Below, piece after piece: positions 37,604 to 46,010 of a stretch of DNA of 64,000 nt; positions within the stretch are counted from its first letter, which is position 1; the number at the start of each line of letters is the position of its first letter. The stretch is from the NCBI RefSeq assembly GCF_900102905.1, contig NZ_FNFV01000002.1, forward strand, positions 1 to 64,000. Reading direction: 5' to 3'. The stretch is from Meinhardsimonia xiamenensis (lineage in GTDB: Bacteria > Pseudomonadota > Alphaproteobacteria > Rhodobacterales > Rhodobacteraceae). The notes below the pieces were generated by a model. It was not told the origin of the DNA. It ran no database searches and was given only the letters and a program-made list of their open reading frames with translations. The position numbers and the translations under genes are program-made.

Positions 37604-39214
37604 TCAGCTCCTTGCCGTCGCGCGGTTCAGCGCCGCACGGGTGGCGGTCTCGTCGAAGGCGGGCCAGCGGGCTACGACATGCTGGTCGGGGCGGATGAGA
37701 TAGACGGCCGAGGGCGCCTCGCCGAGATAGCGCTCGCGCAGCTCCTTGCCGATCTGTGAGGGCGCAACGGTTAGCCCCTCGGCGATGATGCCCTGCTCCT
37801 CCAGTCGCTCGGGCGCCTCTGTGCCGAGCGCGAGCAGCACGAAGCGGTTGCCGAGCCGGTCGAGGAGGAAGCCCTGCCCAAGCGGCGCATCGGTGGCTGG
37901 TGCGCCGGGGCGGGTGCGGGCGGGTGCACCGAAAAGCGCATCAGGGCCGTTGAGCGGCGAGCCGTCATGCACGGCCGGCACCGAAAGCCGGCCGGAGTTG
38001 ACCAGCGGCCGGGCGAATTCGTGATGCTCGGAGAGATCGAGCACGGCGTCGCGGAAGATGCGGCTGATCTCCGATTTCGGCGTTATGAATTCGGTCGAGC
38101 GCGTGGAGTTGAGAATGTTCTCGTCGGCGGCCTGGATGCGCTCGACATCATAGCTGTCGAGCAGGCTCTCGGGCGCCTTGCCCTCGATGACGAGCCTGAG
38201 CTTCCAGCACAGGTTGTCGGCATCCTGCAGCCCCGAGTTCGCCCCGCGCGCGCCGAAGGGGGAGACCTGATGCGCCGAGTCGCCGGCGAAGATCACCCGC
38301 CCGTGGCGGAACTTCTCCATCCGCCGGCACTGGAAGGTGTAGATCGAGGACCATTCGAGCTCGTACCTGATGTCCTCGCCCAGCATCGCCCTGAGTCGGC
38401 GGTCGATGTTCTCGGGCTTGAGCTCTTCCTTGCGGTCGATGTTCCAGCCGAGCTGGAAGTCGATGCGCCAGACATTGTCGGGCTGCTTGTGCAGAAGCGC
38501 CGACTGGCCGGGGTTGAAGGGCGGGTCGAACCAGAACCAGCGCTCGGTGGGGAAATCCGCCTCCATCACCACGTCGGCGATCAGGAAGTTGTCCTCGAAG
38601 ACCTTGCCCACGAAGTCGAGCCCCAGCATGCCGCGGATGGGCGATCTTGCGCCGTCACAGGCGATGAGCCAGTCGCAGGTGAGCTCGTAGGGGCCTTCGG
38701 GCGTGGTGATTTCCAGGTGCACATGGTCGGGGTGCAGCCCCACCGCCTCGACCCGGTTCATGCCGCGCAGTTCGATGGGCGCGCCCTCGGCCTCGATCTC
38801 GCGCAGCCGGTCGACGAGGAATTTCTCGAAGTAATACTGCTGGAGATTGATGAAGGCCGGCCGCCGGTGGCCGCTCTCGGGCAGGAGGTTGAAGGAATAG
38901 ACCTCGCGGTCGCGGAAGAAGACGCGCCCGAGGTTCCATACAACGCCCTTGTCCACCATGCGCTGCCCGGCGCCGAGCCGGTCGAGAATCTCGAGCGGCC
39001 GCTTGGCGAAGCAGATGGCGCGGGAGCCGAAGCTGACCTTGTCGTTCTCGTCGAGGACCAGAACCTCGACCCCCTGCAAGGCAAGGTCGATCGCCGCCGC
39101 CAGCCCCACTGGCCCGGCGCCGACCACCACCACGCGGTGGTGGGGCGCCGACAGGGCGTCCTGATCGGCGGAGCGCGTGTAAGGATAAAGCGGGGTCTCG
39201 AAGATCCGGTTCAT
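37604..39214 (-). CDS. Class A FAD-dependent aromatic hydroxylase (MhpA-like)
   Basis: The 536-residue product has the FAD-binding GxGxxG (VVVVGAGPVGLAAAIDLA, residues 32-37), the DG motif (CDGARSPIRG) and the GD motif (IFAGDSAHQVSPFGARGANS), and a C-terminal thioredoxin-like region as in MhpA-type 3-(3-hydroxyphenyl)propionate hydroxylases. It would use NAD(P)H and O2 to hydroxylate a phenolic acid. In a homogentisate operon without an hpd gene it may supply homogentisate or a related dihydroxyaromatic; the substrate is not proven. The start at 39214 gives MNRIFETPLYPY; upstream residues look non-coding. Confidence 0.9.
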   Translation of the reverse strand: MNRIFETPLYPYTRSADQDALSAPHHRVVVVGAGPVGLAAAIDLALQGVEVLVLDENDKVSFGSRAICFAKRPLEILDRLGAGQRMVDKGVVWNLGRVFFRDREVYSFNLLPESGHRRPAFINLQQYYFEKFLVDRLREIEAEGAPIELRGMNRVEAVGLHPDHVHLEITTPEGPYELTCDWLIACDGARSPIRGMLGLDFVGKVFEDNFLIADVVMEADFPTERWFWFDPPFNPGQSALLHKQPDNVWRIDFQLGWNIDRKEELKPENIDRRLRAMLGEDIRYELEWSSIYTFQCRRMEKFRHGRVIFAGDSAHQVSPFGARGANSGLQDADNLCWKLRLVIEGKAPESLLDSYDVERIQAADENILNSTRSTEFITPKSEISRIFRDAVLDLSEHHEFARPLVNSGRLSVPAVHDGSPLNGPDALFGAPARTRPGAPATDAPLGQGFLLDRLGNRFVLLALGTEAPERLEEQGIIAEGLTVAPSQIGKELRERYLGEAPSAVYLIRPDQHVVARWPAFDETATRAALNRATARS

Positions 39215-39239
39215 GGGCGCTCCTCCCTCCTGCGCCGCT

Positions 39240-40190
39240 TCAACCCTGCAGCGCGTTCCACATCTCAAGATCGCGCTCGGCGGTCCAGATGCGCGGCGTG
39301 TCGATGCCCCGCGCCTCGTCATAGGCCCGGCTGACGTTGAACGGCAGGCAGTGCTCGTAGATGGCGTAGTCGGAGAATTTCGGGTCGCACTCGGCGCGGC
39401 AGGCCTCGAAGGCCTCCTTCAGCGAACCGCCGCGCGCGGCGACCCGCGCCACGGGGCGATAGGTGGACTCCACGAAGTCACGCGTCGATTCGATCGCCGC
39501 CTCCACCATCTCGCGGCCCTGCAGCGCATCGCCCCGCCCCGGCGCGATGGCCACCGGGTCGAAGGCGTGGATGGCATCGAGCGTCTCGCCCCAGTCGGAG
39601 AAATGCCCGTCGCCGCAGTAGCAGGCGGAGTGATATTCGACGATGTCGCCGGTGAACATCACCTCGGCATCGGGCACCCACACCACCGCGTCCCCTGCCG
39701 TGTGCGCCCGGCCCAGATGCATGATGTCCACCCGCCGGTTGCCGAGATAGACGGTCATCGCCTCGGAGAAGGTGGTGGTGGGCCAGGTCAGGCCGGGAAT
39801 TTCCTCGTGCCCCTGAAAGAGCCGCGGGAAGCGCTGGAACTCGCTCTCCCAGTCCTCCTTGCCACGCTCGGCCACCATGGCGCGGGCGGTGTCGGACATG
39901 ATGATCTGCTGCGCGCCATAGGCCGAGGCGCCGAGCACGCGCACGGCGTGGTAGTGGGTGAGCACCAGATGCGTGATCGGCTTGTCGGTGACCTCGCGCA
40001 CATGCTCGATCACCTTGCGGGCAAGGCGCGGGGTGGCCTGCGCCTCGACCACCATCACCGAGTCGTCGCCGATGATGACGCCCGAATTCGGGTCGCCCTC
40101 GGCGGTGAAGGCGTAGAGGCCGGGGCCGATCTCGGTGAAGCTCGTCTTCTTTTCCTCAAGGTCGCCTTGCGACGCGAAGGCCTTGGTCAT
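39240..40190 (-). CDS. Metallo-beta-lactamase-fold protein with altered metal motif
   Basis: The 316-residue product has an MBL fold, but its signature reads LVLTHYHAVRVLG: His79 and His81 are kept, whereas the Asp and His of HxHxDH are Val83 and Arg84. A later GRAHTAGDAVVW and a MFTGDIVEYHSACYCGDGH segment supply other possible ligands. It may be a mononuclear hydrolase or use another metal. It is encoded between fahA and the FAD hydroxylase, 17 bp after fahA, which suggests a lactone or thioester hydrolysis step. Start 40190 matches MTKAFASQGDLEEKK; the long upstream frame overlaps fahA. Confidence 0.85.
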   Translation of the reverse strand: MTKAFASQGDLEEKKTSFTEIGPGLYAFTAEGDPNSGVIIGDDSVMVVEAQATPRLARKVIEHVREVTDKPITHLVLTHYHAVRVLGASAYGAQQIIMSDTARAMVAERGKEDWESEFQRFPRLFQGHEEIPGLTWPTTTFSEAMTVYLGNRRVDIMHLGRAHTAGDAVVWVPDAEVMFTGDIVEYHSACYCGDGHFSDWGETLDAIHAFDPVAIAPGRGDALQGREMVEAAIESTRDFVESTYRPVARVAARGGSLKEAFEACRAECDPKFSDYAIYEHCLPFNVSRAYDEARGIDTPRIWTAERDLEMWNALQG

Positions 40191-40207
40191 GTGTTCCGTC
40201 CTTTCTC

Positions 40208-41479
40208 TCAGCGGCGGTTGAAGGGCAGCTCGTCTTCGGGCAGCGCGGGCAGAACCTTGCCGGTGCACTCCCCGAAGCCGATGCGATAGCCGTCGCCTTG
40301 TGCCCAGCCGCGCATGGTGATGGTGTCGTTGTCCTCGATGAAGCTGCGCTTCCCGCCGCCCTTCAGCGTGATCGGCTCCTTGCCGCCCCATGAAAGCTCC
40401 AGAAGGCTGCCGCGGCTCTCCTTCGTCGGGCCCGAGATGGTGCCCGAACCCAGAAGATCGCCCACATTCATCGGGCAGCCCGAGCTTGTGTGATGGGCAA
40501 GCTGCTGGGCGGAGGAGTAGTACATCTCGCGGTAATTCGTGCGGGTGATGGTGGTGGGTTCGCCGCCTTCGGGGGTGAGGTCCACCTCAAGATGAATGTC
40601 ATAGAGCATCGGCCCCGGCTCCTGCAGATAGGGCAGGAGCGGGCGCTCGCGCGGTGGCGTGGAGACGCGGAAGGGCTCAAGCGCGGCGGCCATCACGATC
40701 CAGGGGCTGATGGTGGTCGCCGTCGCCTTGGCCTGGAAGGGGCCGAGCGGCTGGTATTCCCAGGCCTGGATGTCGCGCGCCGACCAGTCGTTCAGGAGGA
40801 CGTAGCCGAAGATCATCCGGTCGGCCTCGGCCACGGAGACCATGCCCTGCGAGGGCTGGCCGACGATGGCGCCGATCTCAAGCTCGAAGTCGAAGCGGCG
40901 CGAGGGCAGGAAGGCGGGCAGCTCGTGTTCGGGCGATTTCAGCTGCCCCCAGGGGCGGCGGAAGTCGGTGCCCGAGACGACGACCGAGGAGGCACGGCCG
41001 TTGTAGCCGATGGGGATCGACAGCCAGTTCGGCGGCAGCGCGTTCTCGGGGCCGCGGAACATGGTGCCGACATTCATGGCGTGATGCTTGCCGGCATAGA
41101 AGTCGGTGAACTCGGAGACCGAGAAGGGCATGTGCAGCCTCGCCTCGGCCATCGCCACGAGGTGCGGCTCCACACGGCCGCGCTCGGCCGCGCCCTCGGC
41201 CAGAAGCTCGGTGAGGCGGGCGCGGAAGGCGGCCCAGGCCTCGGGCCCGAGCTCCATGAAATCGTTCCAGTGGGCGACGTCGAAGACGGCGGCCTCGGGG
41301 TCGGGGGCGATGAGGCCGGCCTCCTCGAGGCCGGTGACATCGAGGATCATCTCGCCGATGGCCACGCCGCAGCGCATCTCGCCATCGCCGAGCGAGAACA
41401 CGCCGCAGGGAAGGTTGTTCAGCGGAAAGTCGGTGTCGGGCGCGTTCGCGCTTTCCACCCAGCTTCGCATCAGCGGCAT
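40208..41479 (-). CDS. fahA: Fumarylacetoacetase
   Basis: This enzyme cleaves fumarylacetoacetate to fumarate and acetoacetate, the last step of homogentisate breakdown. The 423-residue product has the N-terminal SH3-like domain (FPLNNLPCGVFS) and the catalytic FAH domain: FSVSEFTDFYAGKHHAMNVG with the catalytic His and metal Asp, FDFELEIGAIVG with metal Glu residues, and LLNDWSARDIQAWEYQPLGP. It is the third gene of the operon. The start MPLMRSWVESANAP at 41479 is preferred over one nine codons upstream. Confidence 0.97.
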   Translation of the reverse strand: MPLMRSWVESANAPDTDFPLNNLPCGVFSLGDGEMRCGVAIGEMILDVTGLEEAGLIAPDPEAAVFDVAHWNDFMELGPEAWAAFRARLTELLAEGAAERGRVEPHLVAMAEARLHMPFSVSEFTDFYAGKHHAMNVGTMFRGPENALPPNWLSIPIGYNGRASSVVVSGTDFRRPWGQLKSPEHELPAFLPSRRFDFELEIGAIVGQPSQGMVSVAEADRMIFGYVLLNDWSARDIQAWEYQPLGPFQAKATATTISPWIVMAAALEPFRVSTPPRERPLLPYLQEPGPMLYDIHLEVDLTPEGGEPTTITRTNYREMYYSSAQQLAHHTSSGCPMNVGDLLGSGTISGPTKESRGSLLELSWGGKEPITLKGGGKRSFIEDNDTITMRGWAQGDGYRIGFGECTGKVLPALPEDELPFNRR

Positions 41480-41502
41480 GGGGCTCTTCCTCTCGTCACT
41501 TG

Positions 41503-42138
41503 TCACATAGCATCGGGCTGCGCCTCGGGCATCGCCTGCGCAATGGCCGGGATCTTCCGCAGCCGTTCGTCGATTTCCACGAGGCGGGGGAAGGGCGCAA
41601 GGTCGAGCCCCCAGCGGCGGGCGTTGATCATCTGCCCGGCAAGGCAGAGGTCGGCAACGTCAGGAGCCTCGTCGTTGAAGCAGAAGCGCGCGCCCGGCTC
41701 GATCAGCTCGTTGAAGGCGGTGAAGCCCTCGTGCATCCAGTGGCGCATCCACGCGACTGCCTCATCCTGCGAATGGCCCAGCCTTTCCTTGAGGTAGTTC
41801 AGAACCTTGAGGTTGTTCACCGGGTGAATGTCGCAGGCGATGACGAAGGCCGCGCCCAGCACCCGGGCACGGGCAATCGGGTCTTCGGGCATCAGCCGCG
41901 GCAGGAAACCGGCGGCATCGAGCCAGTCGAGAATCGCCATGGACTGGGTGAGCACCGTCCCGTCATCGAGCACCAGCGTCGGCACGCCGCCGATGGGGTT
42001 GAGGGCAAGATAGGGGGCGGCGCGCTGCTCGCCTTCGACGAGGTTCACCGGCACGATCTCGTGCGGGATGTCCTTGATGTTGAGCGCAGCCCGCACCCGG
42101 AAGGAGGTGGTCGAGCGCCAGTAGGAGTAGAGCTTCAC
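41503..42138 (-). CDS. maiA: Maleylacetoacetate isomerase (zeta-class GST)
   Basis: It isomerises maleylacetoacetate to fumarylacetoacetate using glutathione. The 211-residue product has the zeta-class active-site region YSYWRSTTSFRVRAALNIK, NPIGGVPTLVLDDGTVLTQS, which binds glutathione, and a C-terminal helical domain with DLCLAGQMINARRWGLDL. It lies 23 bp upstream of fahA and 167 bp downstream of hmgA; that gap contains a structured repeat. Confidence 0.96.
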   Translation of the reverse strand: MKLYSYWRSTTSFRVRAALNIKDIPHEIVPVNLVEGEQRAAPYLALNPIGGVPTLVLDDGTVLTQSMAILDWLDAAGFLPRLMPEDPIARARVLGAAFVIACDIHPVNNLKVLNYLKERLGHSQDEAVAWMRHWMHEGFTAFNELIEPGARFCFNDEAPDVADLCLAGQMINARRWGLDLAPFPRLVEIDERLRKIPAIAQAMPEAQPDAM

Positions 42139-42173
42139 GGCGAGTCCTCCCTGTCTGGAGCGAGAGCCGATCC

Positions 42174-42254
42174 GCCCGGGCCGTCAGGCCCGGGCATGCG
42201 CCCGCCCGCCCCCATGGGTGGCGCATTCCCGCCTACCCGGGCGGCCGCATGCCC
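42174..42254. repeat. Structured dispersed repeat, copy C (diverged)
   Basis: This copy has the same architecture as 10530-10611 and 52176-52257. The 5' hairpin is a perfect 9-bp stem (GCCCGGGCC-GTCA-GGCCCGGGC, 42175-42196). The long stem pairs GGGCATGCG (42193-42201) with CGCATGCCC (42246-42254); relative to copies A and B, a T inserted in the left arm is matched by an A inserted in the right arm. It sits inside the aromatic operon between hmgA and maiA, where it could shape processing. Confidence 0.7.
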
Positions 42255-42305
42255 GCCATGAACGGTCCGGGCGCCGGCTCTTCCGTTGTTCTTCACGCGC
42301 CAAGG

Positions 42306-43667
42306 CTACTTCGTCCCCGGCGTGCCGTCGAACTTCTTCTCCAGCCCTGCCCAGCAGTCGATGTAATCGTCCTGCAGGGGCGCCTCCTTCGCCGCGAAGG
42401 GCGTCAGATGCTGCGGGAAACGCGTCTCGAACATGAAGGACATGGTGTTGTCGAGCTTCTCGGGCCCCAGGTTCGAGTAGCTCGCCTTCTCGAAGGCTTC
42501 CCGGTCGGGGCCGTGCGGCAGCATCATATTGTGAAGGCTCATGCCGCCCGGCACGAAGCCGGTGGGCTTGGCGTCATACTGGCCGTAGATGTTGCCCATC
42601 AGCTCGGACATGATGTTCTTGTGATACCACGGCGGGCGGAAGGTGTTCTCGGCCACCATCCAGCGCTCGCGGAACAGCACGAAGTCGATGTTTGCCGTGC
42701 CCGGCACCCCCGAGGGCGCTGTCAGCACCGTGAAGATCGAGGGGTCGGGGTGGTCGAAGAGGATCGCGCCGACCGGGCAGTAGGTTTTCAGGTCATACTT
42801 GCAGGGCGCGTAGTTGCCGTGCCAGGCGACGATGTCGAGCGGGCTGTGGTCGATCTCGGTGATGTGGAACTGCCCGCACCACTTGACCGTCACGGTCGAG
42901 GGCACCTCGCGGTCCTCGAAGGCGGCGACGGGCGTCTTGAAGTCGCGCGGGTTGGCAAGGCAGTTGGCGCCGATCGGCCCGCGGTTCGGCAGCTCGAACT
43001 TCTGCCCGTAGTTCTCGCACACGAAGCCGCGCGCGGGGCCCTCGATGAGCTCGACGCGATAGACGAGCCCGCGCGGGATGATGGCGATCTCGGAAGGCTC
43101 GAGGTCGATGATGCCAAGCTCGGTGCAAAACCGCAGCTTGCCCTCCTGCGGCACCACCAGAAGCTCGCTGTCGGCGGAGTAGAAATACTCGTCCACCATC
43201 GATTCGGTGACGAGGTAGATGTGCGCCGCCATGCCGACCTGGGTATTCACGTCGCCCGCGGTAGTCATGGTGCGCATGCCGGTGATCCAGTTGAGCGGCC
43301 GGCCATCCTCGGGCAGCGGCACCGGATCCCACCGGTACTGGCCGAGCGAGATGATGTCGTCGTGGATGGCGGGCGCGGTCAGCCAGTAGGGCACCTCGAT
43401 GCGCTTGAAGCGGCGGGTGTGCTTGACCGAGGGGCGGATGCGGTAGCACCAGGTGCGCTCGGGGCCGGGCTGGGTGAAGGCCGAGCCCGAAAGCTGCTCG
43501 GCGTAGAGGCCGTAGTTGCAACGCTGGGGGGAGTTCATCCCCTGCGGGAGCGCCCCCGGCAGCGCCTCGGTCTCGAAGTCGTTGCCGAAGCCGGGCATGT
43601 AGCCCGGATGGGTGCCCGTGGTGGAGCTGGCGCGAATCATCCTCTCGGGCGCGTTGGCAATGTTCAT
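42306..43667 (-). CDS. hmgA: Homogentisate 1,2-dioxygenase
   Basis: This iron dioxygenase opens homogentisate to maleylacetoacetate. The 453-residue product has the family core [20 protein letters not shown] and the iron-ligand region [12 protein letters not shown] (His and Glu) with [15 protein letters not shown] (second His). It heads the six-gene minus-strand operon, behind a predicted promoter whose -35 overlaps a putative MarR operator. With maiA and fahA it gives a complete route from homogentisate to fumarate and acetoacetate. Confidence 0.97.
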   Translation of the reverse strand: MNIANAPERMIRASSTTGTHPGYMPGFGNDFETEALPGALPQGMNSPQRCNYGLYAEQLSGSAFTQPGPERTWCYRIRPSVKHTRRFKRIEVPYWLTAPAIHDDIISLGQYRWDPVPLPEDGRPLNWITGMRTMTTAGDVNTQVGMAAHIYLVTESMVDEYFYSADSELLVVPQEGKLRFCTELGIIDLEPSEIAIIPRGLVYRVELIEGPARGFVCENYGQKFELPNRGPIGANCLANPRDFKTPVAAFEDREVPSTVTVKWCGQFHITEIDHSPLDIVAWHGNYAPCKYDLKTYCPVGAILFDHPDPSIFTVLTAPSGVPGTANIDFVLFRERWMVAENTFRPPWYHKNIMSELMGNIYGQYDAKPTGFVPGGMSLHNMMLPHGPDREAFEKASYSNLGPEKLDNTMSFMFETRFPQHLTPFAAKEAPLQDDYIDCWAGLEKKFDGTPGTK

Positions 43668-43722
43668 GGGCGTCCTCCCTCAAGCACGACGCCGGAGGCT
43701 CAAGCCGCCCCCGGCGCCACCG

Positions 43723-43751
43723 CTTCTAGCGCGAAGCGAAGTTCATTGCAA
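43723..43751 (-). promoter_or_regulatory. Candidate hmgA promoter
   Basis: Read on the minus strand, TTGCAA (43751-43746), 17 nt and TAGAAG (43728-43723) precede hmgA, giving a leader of roughly 50 nt. The -35 lies inside the palindrome at 43742-43761, so a bound repressor would block polymerase. Confidence 0.6.
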
Positions 43752-43761
43752 GTGCAACGAT
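43742..43761. promoter_or_regulatory. Putative MarR operator at hmgA
   Basis: TTCATTGC-AAGT-GCAACGAT is an imperfect palindrome that matches the marR-proximal site (TTCATTGC-ACAC-GCAATGAA) at 13 of 16 arm positions, with the same 4-bp spacer. It overlaps the predicted -35 of hmgA. Confidence 0.6.
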
Positions 43762-43770
43762 TTTGCCGGT

Positions 43771-44148
43771 TCAGGCTTCCGTCCGCCCGATCCCGTTTTT
43801 CAGCACGATCCAGCCGAACATGAGCATGGTCAGCACGCCGAGGAGGGAGGCGATCTTGGCCAGCCCTTCGCCCTGCTGGCTCACGGCCATGTAGATGCCG
43901 ACGACCATCAGCACCGTCGTGACCGCCCAGAGCGCATAGAGCGCCTTGGCAAGACCGCCGTCAGCCTGCGGTGTGACGACGAAATACAACGCGAAGACCG
44001 CTCCAATGACGAAGCCGATCAGATTGAGATGCGCATGCGCCGGCGTCATCTTGAAGTCCGCCCGCACGCTCATCTCGATCCCCCAGGCCATGCCCAGGAG
44101 TACAAACACGATTGCCGTGATCATGAACAGAAATGCCGTCCCTCTCAT
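43771..44148 (-). CDS. Small four-helix membrane protein with HAHLN motif
   Basis: The 125-residue product has four hydrophobic helices (residues ~6-24, 40-60, 69-87, 97-115). The loop before helix 2 reads MTPAHAHLNLIGFVIG, resembling the His-rich HAHLN segment of heme-copper oxidase-like or CcoN-related membrane proteins, but it is far too short for an oxidase. I do not recognise a specific function. It lies between hmgA and the divergent marR, so its promoter region (44149-44297) also contains the MarR palindrome. Confidence 0.75.
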   Translation of the reverse strand: MRGTAFLFMITAIVFVLLGMAWGIEMSVRADFKMTPAHAHLNLIGFVIGAVFALYFVVTPQADGGLAKALYALWAVTTVLMVVGIYMAVSQQGEGLAKIASLLGVLTMLMFGWIVLKNGIGRTEA

Positions 44149-44264
44149 GTCTTTCTCCCTGTTGCCCCCTTCCCGTCGCAGGCGGGGTGCGACAATCTAG
44201 CACAGGCAGCGGCTCTCGGTCTCGGGCGATGACCCGTGCCCTTGCCTGTCGGGGCCGGGCGTGA

Positions 44265-44286
44265 CTTCATTGCACACGCAATGAAG
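44265..44286. promoter_or_regulatory. Perfect palindrome, putative MarR operator
   Basis: CTTCATTGC-ACAC-GCAATGAAG has two 9-bp perfect arms around a 4-bp spacer and ends 11 bp before the marR ATG. The size and position fit MarR autoregulation. It also faces the divergent small membrane protein gene. Confidence 0.7.
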
Positions 44287-44297
44287 GTGCGGTGACG

Positions 44298-44789
44298 ATG
44301 ACCCGTTTCGTTCTGGACGACTTCCTGCCCTATCAGCTCGCCGTTCTGGCCGAGCGCACGAGCCGGGAATTTTCCGCCCTCTATCGCGAGCGTTTCGGCA
44401 TCTCGATCCCCGAGTGGCGGGTTGTGGCGCATCTGAGCCAGGCCGGCACGGTGAGCGTGCGCGAGATCCACGCCCGCGTGGCGATGGACAAGTCCAAGGT
44501 CAGCCGCGCCGCCGCGCGGCTCGAGGCGGCGGGTTACATCACCAAGACGGTCGATCCGCGCGACCGGCGGCTCGTGGCGCTCTCGCTCACCGAAAAGGGC
44601 CGCGCGATGATGGAGGAGATCGCTCCGCTCGCCGAGGCGTTCCAGGCCGAGTTTCTCGCCCGGCTGGGGGCGCGCGCCGAAGACTTCCGCGAGGCGCTGG
44701 CGGTGTTGCTGGAGCCGCAGGGGAAGGATGAGGCGCCGGAGGAGGAAGGCATCCAAGGGGAGGCTGGCGCCCGCGCGCGAGCCCGCTAG
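44298..44789 (+). CDS. MarR-family transcriptional regulator (likely HmgR-type)
   Basis: The 163-residue product is a winged-helix MarR protein: dimerisation helix DDFLPYQLAVLAERTSREFS, ISIPEWRVVAHLSQAG, recognition helix region MDKSKVSRAAARLEAAGYIT and wing DPRDRRLVALSLTEKG. MarR proteins usually repress aromatic catabolic genes and release DNA on ligand binding. The palindromes at its own start and at hmgA support control of the homogentisate operon. GTG at 44292 is a possible alternative start adding two residues. The C-terminus has a charged tail beyond the fold. Confidence 0.9.
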   Translation: MTRFVLDDFLPYQLAVLAERTSREFSALYRERFGISIPEWRVVAHLSQAGTVSVREIHARVAMDKSKVSRAAARLEAAGYITKTVDPRDRRLVALSLTEKGRAMMEEIAPLAEAFQAEFLARLGARAEDFREALAVLLEPQGKDEAPEEEGIQGEAGARARAR

Positions 44790-44822
44790 AGTGCGTGGTG
44801 ACCCCTGAGGAGGAGACTTCGC

Positions 44823-45998
44823 ATGACCGACATCGTGATTCTGTCAGGCGCCCGGACCGCGATCGGCACATTCGGCGGCGCGCTCGCGGGCACCCCGCCC
44901 TCAAGCCTTGGTGCTGCCGCCGCGCGCGCCGCGCTCGAGCGCGCCGGCGTCGAGGGCGGGCAGATCGGGCATGTCGCCTTCGGCCATGTGATCAACACCG
45001 AACCGCGCGACATGTATCTTTCGCGGGTGGCGGCGATGGAGGCGGGCATTCCCGAGACCACCCCGGCGATGAACGTCAACCGCCTGTGCGGATCGGGCGC
45101 GCAGGCCATCGTTTCGGTGGCGCAGTCGCTGATGCTGGGCGATGCCGATTTCGGCCTTGCCGGCGGGGCGGAATCCATGAGCCGCTCGCCCTACGCCCTG
45201 CCGGCCGCGCGCTGGGGGCAGAAGATGGGCGATGTGCAGGTGATGGACATGATGCTCGGCGCGCTCAACTGCCCCTTCGGCACCGGTCACATGGGCGTGA
45301 CGGCCGAGAATGTGGCTGCCGAATATGGCATCAGCCGCGAAGAGCAGGATGCCTTCGCGCTCGAAAGCCAGCGCCGCGCCGCCCGTGCCATCGCCGAGGG
45401 GCGCTTTGCCGAGCAGATCCTGCCCTTGGAGGTCAAGCGCGGGCGCGAGACGGTCGTCTTCGACACCGACGAACACCCCAAGGAAACCTCGGCAGAGGCG
45501 CTCGCCGCGCTGCGACCGGTGTTCAGGAAGGACGGTACCGTGACCGCGGGCAACGCCAGCGGCATCAATGACGGGGCGGCGGCGCTGGTGCTCGCGCGCG
45601 CCGAGGCGGCCGAGCGCGCCGGGCTCAGGCCGCGCGCACGCATCCTTGGCTATGCGCACGCGGGCGTGCCGCCGCAGATCATGGGCGTGGGGCCGATCCC
45701 GGCTGTCAGGAAGCTCATGGAGCGCACCGGGCTTTCTGTCGACGACTTCGACGTGATCGAGTCGAACGAGGCCTTCGCCGCTCAGGCGCTGGCGGTCAGC
45801 AAGGAGCTTGGTCTCGACCCCGCCAAGGTGAACCCCAACGGCGGCGCCATCGCGCTGGGCCATCCGGTGGGGGCGACGGGCGCGATCATCACCGTCAAGG
45901 CGCTCTACGAGCTCGAGCGCATCGGTGGCGCCAAGGCGCTCATCACCATGTGCATCGGCGGGGGGCAGGGCATCGCGCTGGCCATCGAGCGGATCTGA
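44823..45998 (+). CDS. Acetyl-CoA C-acetyltransferase (thiolase II family)
   Basis: Thiolases form or cleave acetoacetyl-CoA. The 391-residue product has the nucleophilic Cys89 in NRLCGSGAQA, the GHMGVTAENVAAEYGISREE region, ESNEAFAAQAL, NPNGGAIALGHPVGATGA with the active His, and the second catalytic Cys in CIGGGQG. It is 33 bp downstream of marR on the same strand. It could process acetoacetate from the fumarylacetoacetase reaction after CoA activation, or serve other acetyl-CoA pathways. Confidence 0.94.
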   Translation: MTDIVILSGARTAIGTFGGALAGTPPSSLGAAAARAALERAGVEGGQIGHVAFGHVINTEPRDMYLSRVAAMEAGIPETTPAMNVNRLCGSGAQAIVSVAQSLMLGDADFGLAGGAESMSRSPYALPAARWGQKMGDVQVMDMMLGALNCPFGTGHMGVTAENVAAEYGISREEQDAFALESQRRAARAIAEGRFAEQILPLEVKRGRETVVFDTDEHPKETSAEALAALRPVFRKDGTVTAGNASGINDGAAALVLARAEAAERAGLRPRARILGYAHAGVPPQIMGVGPIPAVRKLMERTGLSVDDFDVIESNEAFAAQALAVSKELGLDPAKVNPNGGAIALGHPVGATGAIITVKALYELERIGGAKALITMCIGGGQGIALAIERI

Positions 45999-46010
45999 GG
46001 GAGCGCGCGC

